NCBI GenBank assembly: GCA_023376005.1
Contig: CM042156.1
Location: forward strand, 47,533,592-47,597,591
Origin: Doryteuthis pealeii
Lineage: Eukaryota > Mollusca > Cephalopoda > Myopsida > Loliginidae
DNA length: 64,000 bases
Direction of reading: 5' to 3'
Shown here: positions 53,735 through 63,361 of the stretch, piece after piece
Numbering within the stretch: position 1 is the stretch's first letter
Layout: each line of letters begins with the position of its first letter
The notes under the pieces: generated by a model
What the model was told of the DNA's origin: nothing
The model's input: the letters and a program-made list of their open reading frames with translations, nothing else
Database searches by the model: none
Position numbers and translations under genes: made by a program

Positions 53735-54165
53735 TGAAATTCTTTCAATGCTATTTCTCTGAATGTTAGAGATGAGGCTTGAAGATTAGTATTATCTGCG
53801 TTATTAGGACTATTGTTCCCATCTTCATTGGACACATGGCCTAGGGGATAAGGTAGTTAGGTTAAGACAGTTCTAAGTGACAGTTATCTCTGGATCCCGA
53901 GTTCAATCCTGAGTAGAGGCAGTTAGAAAAATAATTAACACAACTCATACCCCCGTGGACTAAATAAAGGGTTAGGTTCAAAGTTCCGTGATGGCTCCCG
54001 ATTACGACAAGAAAGTTCCCGAGTTCGAAAAGAAGGTTCCGAGTCCAAGAAGGTTCCCGAGTCCGACAAGAAATACCTGAAGAAGGCCGGGGGCATATCG
54101 GCCGAAACGTTGTACAAATAACAATGAAGATGGGGACAATAGTCCGAATAACGCAGATAATACTA
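53735..54165. mobile_element. Composite: family D (-), SINE head E (+), family D (+)
   Basis: 53735-53825 is a reverse D fragment, 53827-53943 the Arg-tRNA-like head E, and 53945-54165 a forward D copy with CCTGAAGAAGGCCGGGGG and ATCGGCCGAAACGTTGTAC. The order and orientation match 13185-13800 about 40 kb away, with different truncations. Confidence 0.65.
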
Positions 54166-54227
54166 CTCTTTCAATGCTATTTTTAAAAATATAACCCTCA
54201 CATATTCATCTGGCAGCACGGAGGCAA

Positions 54228-54322
54228 ATTGCTCCTGATCTACAAGTATGAGGTATCCAGCGAGGATCGAACTCATTTTTTTGTAGTAATTGATTTGCTA
54301 ACCTCCTGGGGATGCCCTTTTC
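54228..54322 (-). mobile_element. SINE family C, reverse, degenerate
   Basis: TATCCAGCGAGGATCGAACTC, GATTTGCTAACC and GGGGATGCCC on the plus strand mark a decayed head. Confidence 0.6.
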
Positions 54323-54464
54323 TTACATGAAATATACACTAAGAACTATGATTTTTATAACGAGATCCTATGACAACTACTGTTGATAAAAACTATGTTT
54401 AAATAAACGTTTTTTTATTTATTTATTAAAAGAGCACTTTGGAAACATGACTTAACATCTGTTC

Positions 54465-54665
54465 CGACACCTTTCAGACGGAAAGTTTGTAAAATCTGCA
54501 GTAGGGTCCGTTTGTCCAAAGCTGGACTTGCTAGTTATTTGAAATCTCAGGACAGCAAGTTGATTTTACACAATTCTTTCCGCAGCAAACTACATGTTGT
54601 TCAGGTCAATCCTGTGACAAAGCATATTGGTCTGTGTTACATAATTTATGAACATCCATAAATTA
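54465..54665 (+). pseudogene. LINE C-terminal zinc-finger-like fragment
   Basis: The plus strand encodes TPFRRKVCKICSRVRLSKAG, then LASYLKSQ. The CxxC with KAGL-xxxLKS spacing resembles the C-terminal zinc fingers of some LINE polyproteins. An in-frame stop follows at about 54660. No RT is nearby. Confidence 0.4.
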
Positions 54666-54811
54666 TGAACGTACCTGTAGTTAGAATTTTGAATTAGCGA
54701 TTTGTTTATAGTGGTGAAGGCTTGTGTTGGACCATCTACACTTTTTGGCACAATCGATAGGAAAGACTTGGTGCATCAAGGGTTGCCACAAACCCAATCA
54801 ACGACCGACCT

Positions 54812-55041
54812 CAGGAATTCTGAATTCAGAGTTATCCCTCTCCTAGACTGGTTACCTACCCAAGGCTGAAGGGCCCAGTCTGCCCTAGTATTTAACCCAT
54901 AGCTGGAAGGAGAATATATGGATTCATACCTTTCCCAAGGGTATTAGCGCTATGTGAAATGCCAACAGCTTCGTCTAGGAATTGAACTCGAATCGACGAG
55001 TCCATTTCCCACGACTCTAACCACTAGCCCACGCGCCTCCA
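54812..55041 (-). mobile_element. SINE family A
   Basis: The minus strand has GGTTAGAGTCGTGGGAAATG, CGAGTTCAATTCCTAGACG, CCCTTGGGAAAGGTATGAATCC and AGCCTTGGGTAGGTAACC. Short TA runs follow at 55041-55080. Confidence 0.7.
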
Positions 55042-55084
55042 TAATATATATAATATATATATAATATATATAATATATACCCGA

Positions 55085-55717
55085 CGTATGATGAGGGTGT
55101 ATATGAGTATATAACATTTGCAGCAGGTCTCAGAAGACATGACAGTGCAAAGGTTTTATGTCATCGCCACAGACAGGTCTTTTCCTTGTCACAACCGTGG
55201 AAGAGATTGCTAGGATTGAGTTGACCTGAGGAGCCATATGCGTGCCTACAGGTGCTCTTCATGCTGACAATAATATCAAAAAATTACATATCCTTAAAGC
55301 TTTATACATAAAATTTAGACTATCCACTATTAATAGAATTAATTATCAAACCAGCAACAATATTCTAAAATTCTTTAAATAGATAGAACAATTCTAAATC
55401 ACGTTTGCTTAGCTCGTTAGATAAATTTAAAAGATAAATCGCCAGTGTTATTTAGCGTCACTTTTGCGACAAAAACAAAATAATAGTTTAGAAAAATAAT
55501 AAACAATTTTAATAATGATAGTTTAGACAGATAATAAACGGCATTGATAATGGTTAAGAAAAGAACCGAAAGTACTTGGTTTACTAATGAAAATTCTTTA
55601 GGATAACTCATTAACGCCTTTTAAGATGATAACATCAAAAGACTGTTATAAAATTTGAAAGAAAAAATAACAAAGCTTCAAAACAATAAGGATTCCATTA
55701 TTTTTAACTAAATTTGT

Positions 55718-55720
<3 letters not shown>
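55085..55720. other. no recognised feature
   Basis: AT-rich unassigned sequence. Confidence 0.35.

Positions 55721-55721
<1 letters not shown>

Positions 55722-55771
<50 letters not shown>
55722..55771. repeat. (TA)n microsatellite
   Basis: About 50 bp of AT before a foldback. Confidence 0.95.
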
Positions 55772-55773
<2 letters not shown>

Positions 55774-55790
55774 GGGGATGAGGGACAATA

Positions 55791-55938
55791 TGTAGGTAAA
55801 GTGAATAACAACACAAACAAACGATTCAATTAATATTTCGTCCCTGTTAGTTCAGAAACTTCTTCAGAATTTCTGAACTAACAGAGACGAAATATTAATT
55901 GAATCGATCGTTTGTGTTGTTATTCACTTTCCCTACAT
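55791..55938. mobile_element. Palindromic element end with hammerhead-like remnant
   Basis: TGTAGGTAAAGTGAATAACA ... is repeated in inverse, with ~70-bp arms meeting at CAGAAACTTCTTCAGAATTTC. In minus sense the left arm has CTGAAGAA, a GTTTCTG..CAGGGAC stem and GAAATATT, similar in plan to the hammerheads but with one extra base and weak stem I. Confidence 0.6.
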
Positions 55939-55984
55939 ATAGTTCCATAGTTTGTCGGATTTTTCTGAATCTGTTATTTTCTTT

Positions 55985-56029
<45 letters not shown>

Positions 56030-56080
56030 CATCATCATCATTCATTCATTATTTATATTTATTTAATATATAATTATATA

Positions 56081-56696
56081 TCTTATTATAATGGAGATTG
56101 TGTGTTTTTCTGTCTGTAACCGAAACTATATTACTACTCAAGTCACAATTCCCTTCGTTATTTACATCACATTCTCCATGATTTTATTTATATTTAAACC
56201 TCAATTATTAATAAAATTGCTTCACCTTTTTATTAGTGTTGTCCATATCTACATACAAATAACATGCAATTGTATTTATATATACACAAAATAGCGGTTT
56301 ACAGTGTGAATGGGAAGGCTAATTTGCATATTGATATTAAAAATGTGATTTTATTAAATATGTGCTTAGTATTATTGATTTCTAACTGTTTGGTTTTATT
56401 TTAATGAATATAAGCAAAAATCTCTTCAATGAATCTTAAATGAAATCCATTAACAAGAAAAAATAAGTGTAATTTTATTCTTTATTTCCTATTTAACTAA
56501 ATAGTTAAATAAGTAAAATTCAGCAATGAAAGACGGGAGTGATGGAAGAGTAAGTTTCATTTCTATTTTTCTATTATACTCCCACTCTGTTACATATCTT
56601 TTTATCTGCCTTCTTATTAGACTTTCTAATTTAATACGATATTTCATTACATTAAAACTTAAATACTTGCACCCGGAGGGTGCATATATTTGCTAG
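56081..56696 (+). mobile_element. Helitron family H2, complete copy (616 bp)
   Basis: It starts A|TCTTATTATAATGGAGATTG and ends GCACCC-GGA-GGGTGC, ATATATTTG, CTAG|T. A 67-codon frame (56091-56294) begins at the 5' end and is paralleled in the 57-kb copy, but it is hydrophobic and unrecognised. Confidence 0.85.
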
Positions 56697-56737
56697 TATA
56701 TATAAATATAATATATTTATTTTTAAGTTACTTTAAT

Positions 56738-56741
<4 letters not shown>

Positions 56742-56781
<40 letters not shown>
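56742..56781. repeat. (TA)n microsatellite
   Basis: About 40 bp of AT. Confidence 0.9.
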
Positions 56782-56787
<6 letters not shown>

Positions 56788-56864
56788 GAAAATAACACTG
56801 ATATAACTTTATCATATATATTTACCAACATTTCTTGAAATACTATAGATTAAATGTATTCACA

Positions 56865-57020
56865 GAAATCGTCATTGGCTTTAACCGCGGCTTCCAGATG
56901 ACTTTGTAAGATCTGATAAATCCTTCCAACAGTCTCCCTTCATTCAGGTTGGTAAATGCTACCATTATCCTTGCCTTCAGTTAATCTTTGGTGTTGCACA
57001 GAGTTTTGTTAGTCCCTCGC
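56865..57020 (-). pseudogene. Possible Tc1/mariner-type transposase C-terminal scrap
   Basis: The minus strand reads TLCNTKD, LKARIMVAFTNLNEGRLLEG, then FIRSYKV. The spacing resembles the LxxRIxxAxxxI..xxL end of mariner/pogo-type transposases. The match is short and I could be wrong. Confidence 0.3.
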
Positions 57021-57041
57021 TTAAACGCATCACACACATAA

Positions 57042-57546
57042 TCTTATTATAATGGAGATTGTGGGTTTGTCTGTCTGTAACCGAAACTATATTACTGGTA
57101 CAAGTCACAATTCCTTTAGTTATTTACATCATGTTCTCCATGATTTTATTTTTATTTAAACCTCAATTATTAATAAAATTGTTTTACATTACTTACACTG
57201 TTGACCATATCTACATACTTAACATGCAATTGTATTTATATATACAACAAAATAGAGGTTTTCAAAGAAATCCCTTAACAAAAAGAAATAACTGTAATAT
57301 TATTCTTTACTTCCTATTTTAACTAAACAGTTTAATTAGGAAAATTTACCAATGAAAGACGGGAGTAAGGGAAAATGATGGAAGAGTTAGTTTCAAAGTT
57401 GTTCTATTTTTCAATCATACCCCCTCTGTTCAAAATCTTTTTATCTACATTCTATTCAGTTTCATTAGCCTTTCTAATTTAATATGATATTTTATCATAA
57501 AATCTAACTAAAATACTTGCACCCGGAGGGTGCATATATTTGCTAG
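57042..57546 (+). mobile_element. Helitron family H2, shorter copy (505 bp)
   Basis: 5' TCTTATTATAATGGAG after A, 3' hairpin GCACCC-GGA-GGGTGC, 9 nt, CTAG before T. It lacks ~110 bp of the centre compared with 56081-56696. The ends are nearly identical. Confidence 0.85.
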
Positions 57547-57653
57547 TTTATATAATTGATAGAGCATATGTATCTAAGTTTGGGTGGAGAATACAAGAAG
57601 TCAGCGGTTCTTAGTAACTGTTAATCGTACGTGTAAATATATATATGGTAAAG

Positions 57654-57654
<1 letters not shown>

Positions 57655-57714
<60 letters not shown>
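57655..57714. repeat. (TA)n microsatellite
   Basis: About 60 bp of AT before the 1.43-kb duplication. Confidence 0.95.
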
Positions 57715-57717
<3 letters not shown>

Positions 57718-58109
57718 CCATTTTCTTTAGGAATTATCTTAGATAAATAAAACCTAAAAGTGTCTTCCTCCGATAAACAGTCCGATATATTGTAAATAGT
57801 CTTGGGAAAAGATGAGAGAATTTTTTTTCAAGTCAGTTGGTGCAATGAAAGGTGGTACATGGATTAATACAGACAATCTGAAATTAGAATCTGAATGTTG
57901 AGTGTTATGAAGATGTCGGGAAGTCAGTGTGGAATGGCGAGACGGGGTCTGGAAATTGAATGCAAGGTAGAAATCCCAAATATCAAAGAATTAAATGAAA
58001 GGTTTCTTGTCAGTTCGGTCGTGGCACGTGGGTACCAGAAATATCTTACCCTAGCGTGGAATTCAATTTGAAAGAGCAACGGAGGTAAAGACTGGCTTGG
58101 TTTCGTTTG

Positions 58110-58245
58110 GTTTGTTTTATGGCATATCAACCTCGGTGGGTCATTTAATGCCGACAAAGTTTTGAGATAAATTCATTCTTAATGGATACTCAATATTTTT
58201 TTTAACCCATAGATGGGACATTAACAGTACTATCACTCTGTAAGG
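58110..58245 (-). mobile_element. Repeat V tail (duplicate at 59525-59670)
   Basis: GGCATATCAACCTCGGTGGG, TCATTTAATGCCGACAAAG and CCATAGATGGGACATTAAC are the reverse complement of the Repeat V 3' end. Confidence 0.65.
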
Positions 58246-58337
58246 AATGGGTTAATACCTTATAATTTTATTTACTTAGTTGGGTCAGTAGAAATTCCAC
58301 ATGTGTTAGGAAATAAGATTAGCTATTACCTCAAAGG

Positions 58338-58565
58338 GTCGGTTTAGCTCAGTTGGTAGAGCATCTGCCTAGGAATCGCATGGTTTCGGGTTCGATGCCG
58401 GTCCCCGCCAATTCAGCACCAAAGTAGCACAGTTTGGTGTAAAGCATATGAGCTCTGATGGTAGGTGTGGCGCTCTACTTCAGCAAAACAATCTCCCTGG
58501 TTTAATGCTAGCAAAAAGGGGATAGATTCCTTCGCTGTTCTACGCCAGGTAGCCATTTCTAGAAT
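58338..58565 (+). mobile_element. SINE family B with tRNA-like head
   Basis: GGTTTAGCTCAGTTGGTAGAG (A box), GGGTTCGATGCC (B box), GTGTGGCGCTCTAC and CAATCTCCCTGG. The head is closer to a tRNA than the other copies, but acceptor strands still do not pair. Confidence 0.8.
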
Positions 58566-58617
58566 TAAATAAACTAGAACTTTTAAGACTTGATGTATTT
58601 AGAGAACCTCATCTCAT

Positions 58618-58619
<2 letters not shown>

Positions 58620-58668
<49 letters not shown>
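58620..58668. repeat. (TA)n microsatellite at a SINE 3' end
   Basis: About 49 bp of TA that directly continues the SINE A tail (minus sense GGTTGGTAAATATATA...). Confidence 0.95.
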
Positions 58669-58673
<5 letters not shown>

Positions 58674-58955
58674 AACTCCTCCGCACGAGTAGGACATGAC
58701 ACAAGGCCAATTCCATGAACGGGGTTTAACAGGTTTGAATTCAGAGGTTTTCCTTCTCCTAAACTGGTTACCAACCAAGGTTAAAGAGCCTACTCTGCTT
58801 TACTATCTACCCATAACTGTAGGGAGAATAGTTACATTCATATAATTCCTAATAGTATTAGCTCTATGTGAACTGCAAACAGTCTCTCCGGTATTTGAAC
58901 TCGGCTCACCAAGTCCATTTCCTACGACGATAGCCATTACACCACACGCCTCAGT
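58669..58955 (-). mobile_element. SINE family A, full length
   Basis: The minus strand has GGTGTAATGGCTATCGTCG, CGAGTTCAAATACCGGAG, the body, CCTTGTGTCATGTCCTACTC and GGAGTTGGTAAA, then TA repeats. Confidence 0.8.
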
Positions 58956-59036
58956 TCATACAATAATCTGTAAGCCTCTTGAAAGTTTGGCGCAAAACCT
59001 TTTTTTCATTTCAACGAAATGCTATGGAAATATATA

Positions 59037-59140
59037 TCTATACATATATAAAAGGCAGTTGTGTGTATGTGCCTGTGTATGTCCGGGGGAAAGTATGAAA
59101 ATACAATAATTAACGACTAAGTTGTTATTGATTTTAACGA
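59037..59140 (+). mobile_element. Helitron H1 5'-end fragment (duplicate at 60466-60560)
   Basis: TCTATACATATATAAAAGGC, AGTTGTGTGTATG and GTCCGGGGGAAAG, then AATTAACGAC. It is cut by the LINE-type tail. Confidence 0.65.
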
Positions 59141-59762
59141 ATATCAACCGCCCTATCTCTCTCGTGTCATAAATAAAACCTAAAAGTGTCTTCCTCCGAT
59201 AAAACAGTCCGATATATTGTAAATAGTCTTGGGAAGATGAGAGAATTTTTTTCAAGTCAGTTGGTGCAATGAAAGGGGTACATGGATTAATACAGACAAT
59301 CTGAAATTAGAATCTGAATGTTGAGTGTTATGAAGATGTCGGGAAGTCAGTGTGGAATGGCGAGACGGGGTCTGGAAATTGAATGCAAGGTAGAAATCCC
59401 AAATATCAAGAATTAAATGAAAGGTTTCTTGTCAGTTCGGTCGTGCACGTGGTACCAGAAATATCTTACCCTAGCGTGGAATTCAATTTGAAAGAGCAAC
59501 GGAGTAAAGACTGGCTTGGTTTTTTGGTTTGTTTTATGGCATATCAACCTCGGTGGGTCATTTAATGCCGACAAAGTTTTGAGATAAATTCAATCTTAAT
59601 GGAACTCAATATTTTAAAAACATTTACTATTTTAACCATAGATGGACATTAACAGTACTATCACTCTGTAAGGAATGGGTTAATACCTTATAATTTTATT
59701 TACTTAGTTGGGTCAGTAGAAATTCCACATGTGTTAGGAAATAAGATTAGCTATTACCTCAA

Positions 59763-59990
59763 AGGTCGGTTTAGCTCAGTTGGTAGAGCATCTGCCTAGG
59801 AATCGCATGGTTTCGGGTTCGATGCCGGTCCCCGCCAATTCAGCACCAAAGTAGCACAGTTTGGTGTAAAGCATATGAGCTCTGATGGTAGGTGTGGCGC
59901 TCTACTTCAGCAAAACAATCTCCCTGGTTTAATGCTAGCAAAAAGGGGATAGATTCCTTCGTGTTCTACGCCAGGTAGCCATTTCTAGAA
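59763..59990 (+). mobile_element. SINE family B, duplicate copy
   Basis: This is the second member of the 1.43-kb duplication and matches 58338-58565 apart from single-base indels. Confidence 0.8.
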
Positions 59991-60046
59991 TTTAATAAAA
60001 NCTAGAACTTTTAGACTTGATGTATTTAGAGAGAACCTCATCTCAT

Positions 60047-60049
60047 ACA

Positions 60050-60096
<47 letters not shown>
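60047..60096. repeat. (TA)n microsatellite, duplicate
   Basis: It corresponds to 58620-58668, with an extra AAT interruption. Confidence 0.95.
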
Positions 60097-60101
<5 letters not shown>

Positions 60102-60390
60102 AACTCCTCCGCCACGAGTAGGACATGACACAAGGCCAATTCCATGAACGGGGTTTAACAGGTTTGAATTCAGAGGTTTTCCTTCTCCTAAACTGGTTAC
60201 CAACCAAGGTTAAAGAGCCTACTCTGCTTTACTATCTACCCATAACTGTAGGGAGAATAGTTACATTCATATAATTCCTAATAGTATTAGCTCTATGTGA
60301 ACTGCAAACAGTCTCTCCGGTATTTGAACTCGGCTCACCAAGTCCATTTCCTACGACGATAGCCATTACACCACACGCCTCAGTTCATAC
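60097..60390 (-). mobile_element. SINE family A, duplicate copy
   Basis: It corresponds to 58669-58955. The tail here reads CTCGTGGCGGAGGAG-type sequence with one extra base. Confidence 0.8.
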
Positions 60391-60552
60391 AATAATCTGT
60401 AAGCCTCTTGAAAGTTTGGCGCAAAACCTTTTTTTCATTTCAACGAAATGCTATGGAAATATATATCTATACATATATAAAAGGCAGTTGTGTGTATGTG
60501 CCTGTGTATGTCCGGGGGAAAGTATGAAAATACAATAATTAACGACTAAGTT

Positions 60553-61160
60553 TGTTTATTGATTTTAACGACATATCAACCCGCCTGGGGTTATGTCATG
60601 CCTAACGGTTAGGAAGTTATAAATATCGTGTATTTATATTTATACTTTTTACTAATTGGTTTTAACAATGTGTTATCATTATTGGGGATTATGTTGTATG
60701 GTATTGTTTTGTTTCATGTCTATATTCTATGGTATAATTTTATTTCCCTCAAAAAAGAGAGAATATCCTCCATGTTGACATTTTCAAACAGATCTTTCAT
60801 ATTGTTTGCTTTAAAATAACGGTTTCTGATGTGAGCAAAAAACCTGCATTCCATGAATAAGTGTTTAACTGTCAAAGGTGTTTGACATGTTCCACATTGT
60901 GGTTTTTGTTCTTGTTTGAGTATATTGGAGTGCGTTAGTCTTGTATGACCAATGTGTAATCGGGATACAATGACTTGTTCTTTTCTAGACTTCCTTAAAG
61001 TTGGTCTCCGGCCTCCCAAAGTGGGTTTGATTAGAAAGAGTTTATTGTGGATGTTGTTATTCCAGTGTTGTTGCCATTTTGTATGAAGGAATCTATTGAT
61101 TTTACGTTAAATATCACCAGAGATTGTTTTTTGTGCAAAGATAATGAAGATTTTATTCGT
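60553..61160 (-). pseudogene. LINE C-terminus (CCHC-like end) with 3' tail
   Basis: Minus-strand translation: INRFLHTKWQQHWN, KLFLIKPTLGGRRPTLRKSR, VIVSRLHIGHTRLTHSNIL, then CGTCQTPLTVKHLFMECRFF and FLREIKLY. The SRLHIGHTRLTHS and CxxC..H..xxC pattern is the C-terminus of I/Jockey-like LINEs, after the RNase H region. The 99-codon open end is 60720-61019. Upstream RT is missing. The 3' UTR ends in GGGTTGATATGTCGTTAAAA, the tail shared by SINE-like repeats here. Confidence 0.8.
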
Positions 61161-61189
61161 ATTTGGGAAGATATTTTAAAATTAAATTT

Positions 61190-61795
61190 TTTTTTGGTTT
61201 GGTTTGTTTTGTTTTACGGCATATCAACATCAGTGGGTCATTTAATGCCGATAAAGTTTTGAAATAAATCAATTCTTAATGGATAATACAATTTTTAAAA
61301 AAATACATTTTTCTATTTAACCCATAGATGGGACCCTAACAGGTACTACCACTCCGGGTCAGAGTGGACCAGGGAGCAATGGTGATGAAGGGGTGCTCCA
61401 CATTCCCCAAACCTCCAGAACTGGAAACTCACCATCAGATAGAGTTTAACGTCATTCCCAGGACATGTAGACCCGCAGCCACCGCCTTCTAGCACCCATA
61501 TGATAAAAAGGGGTTGGGGCTTGCCATAAGGGCAATAGGGTTGGGAAAATCATATAGGTGCTAGGGCTTGACGTGACCAGCCGATTGATCGGAGGGGGCC
61601 TCTCCGACCGCCCGTCTAGCCCAAGATAGGGCCAAAGTGGAATATTGCACGTCATGAACTGCTCATCCACCTGGGCTCTATCCTTAAGCATCACGGGTCG
61701 CCACCCACGGCCAACAGGTGGCCCCATTGGGGGAGTCTTACCCCTCTGCAGAGGTGCAGTCGGTGCATTCTAACGCCCCAGCCGACAGGGCGGTT
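61190..61795 (-). mobile_element. Repeat V, best-preserved copy
   Basis: About 605 bp, minus sense, from CCGCCCTGTCGGCTGGGGC to the tail TGATGTTGATATGCCGTAAA. A 91-codon minus frame (61452-61727) encodes MGPPVGRGWRPVMLKDRAQ, LGLDGRSERPPPINRLV and FPTLLPLWQAPTPF. The frame is kept in phase in three other copies. No known domain is recognised. It may be coding, or coincidence in a GC-rich SINE. Confidence 0.75.
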
Positions 61796-61799
61796 AAAA

Positions 61800-62100
61800 T
61801 TTGTATAACAGAAAGTCATTAGCGCGTTATTTCTTTTATATTTTTTTTGTTTTGTTTTTGTTTTGTTTTGTTTTTTTTTTTTGTTTTTTTTTGTTTTTTT
61901 TTTTTTTTTTTTGGCATGTTTTTTTTTGTTTTTTTTTTCGTTGTGAAATATAACATTGATTGATTAAATTAATCGCCTCATTTATATCTTTTTTTTTTTT
62001 TAGATTGGAAATTATTGAATTAGAATTTCTTATTATATCTTTATATGTGACGTCATTTCTCTTTTACCCTGACGAAAAAATTCCTGATGTCCCACCGGGT
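61800..62100. other. T-rich homopolymer stretch, unassigned
   Basis: Long T runs broken by G (61848-61945), then AT-rich sequence. No feature is supported. Confidence 0.45.
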
Positions 62101-62109
62101 CTTTTTTAC

Positions 62110-62195
62110 GTAGGTATTTTTTATGGGGGCATCCAATGAGGATCAAACTCGCGATAATTAATAATGGATCTGCGAGACTGACATATCCTCCCTCT
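62110..62195 (-). mobile_element. SINE family C head fragment
   Basis: GGGGCATCCAATGAGGATC, AAACTCGCGA and ATGGATCTGCGAGACTGAC are the reverse complement of the C head. Confidence 0.6.
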
Positions 62196-62284
62196 ACTTA
62201 TGCGACGCCGGGTTTTTAGTTAGGAATAAAGAAATAATTCTCTATATTGATGGAAAAATGGGTCTCACTTTCTTTATTAACTAA

Positions 62285-62989
62285 CTAGCAGTGGCTACCC
62301 GGCGTCGCCTGGGTAGAGGGGGGATTTTTAAAAGTTAGTCTCGCAGATCCATCATTACTTATCGCGAGTGAGATCCTCGCTGGTTGCCCCATAAAACTCC
62401 CCACGGAAATATATAACAATATAGTAAGAAATTTCCATTCAATGATTTACAATTAAAAAAAGACATAAATGATGCAATGAATTCAACCAATCAATATTAT
62501 ATTTCAAAGCAAAAAAAACATACAAAAAAAAGATAAAAAATATAACTGTTATAGGTGATATACCCTATAACTAATGGAATGCGCCGACGGTTACTATAAG
62601 TAACAGGGACAATTATGGCTTGAGAGTAAGCCAATGCGAGTCAGCTCATAACTCTATTTGTCGGAGGTATTCCCACTTATCTTTACTGTAATTGTCTACT
62701 CTTTTGTTAATACATTTTCCTACATTTGTTACCCGTCGTTTTGTTCTTATTTTGACCCCTTGAAACCCCACAACAATAACATATACATGACTTTCCCTTC
62801 TGTTACTTTTCAAATATGAATTTTTAAATATCTTCTCAAATATAACTCAAACCTTCATTATTTTTGCTCAAAAATCACGCCCAGGTGATATTTAATGTGT
62901 ATAATATTTACTTTGTCATTAATTGTTTTATTTTCGAAGTTTCCTCCGGACATACAGATTCACACAACTGCCCTTTATATATGTATAGA
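62285..62989 (-). mobile_element. Helitron family H1, complete copy (705 bp)
   Basis: Minus strand: A|TCTATACATATATAAAGGGC at the 5' end (62989). At the 3' end CTAG|T (62285-62288), 9 nt inside which CCCGGC-GTC-GCC-T-GGG (62298-62313) forms a hairpin. It is longer than the 410-bp copy at 19663. The hammerhead repeat HH1 starts 4-5 bp beyond its 5' end. Confidence 0.85.
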
Positions 62990-63301
62990 TATTTAATATA
63001 CCAAGCGTGTTGGTAGATCCTTGCGGAGAGAAAAAACCCAGCAGAAAGTTTGATTGTAAAAATATACTACCAAACATCAACCAGGGAGAAAAAATTTTTT
63101 GAAAAAAAGAAAGGACCAAGATATTCGTACCAACAAAAAATAATCTATTGGTACAGTATTTGGCCAAAAGAAAAAAACAATTTATATGTATATATATGTA
63201 TATAAGATATATATATATATTCATATAACCGCTAGGAGAAAGCTAATAAGTAAAAAGTGCTCGATACCTAAGTAGAGCCAATAATAAAGATAATCTAATG
63301 A

Positions 63302-63356
63302 GTCAGACGAACCTACTATTAGTTTTGCATAAAGCTCTTCAGGGCTAAAATCTGAC
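63302..63356 (-). ncRNA. Hammerhead, minus copy with core mutation
   Basis: It has the same fold as 45042-45095, but the GAA after stem II is AAA (G12 to A; plus strand 63324-63326 TTT). G12 is the general-base guanine in hammerheads, so this copy should be inactive or very weak. Confidence 0.75.
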
Positions 63357-63361
63357 AGAGA

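Larger units (their letters stand above)
57743..60600. repeat. 1.43-kb near-identical tandem duplication with an N
   Basis: ATAAATAAAACCTAAAAGTG starts at 57743 and at 59169 (period 1426 bp). The copies differ mainly by single-base indels in homopolymers and doublets, and the second copy contains the window's only N (60001). Each copy holds, in order, a Repeat V tail (-), SINE B (+), (TA)n, SINE A (-) and a Helitron H1 5' end (+). It could be a recent duplication or an assembly artefact. Confidence 0.9.

Noticed and set aside
58338..58410. Functional tRNA gene
   Set aside because: A and B boxes are good, but acceptor strands do not pair and the sequence continues into a repeated SINE body at several loci.
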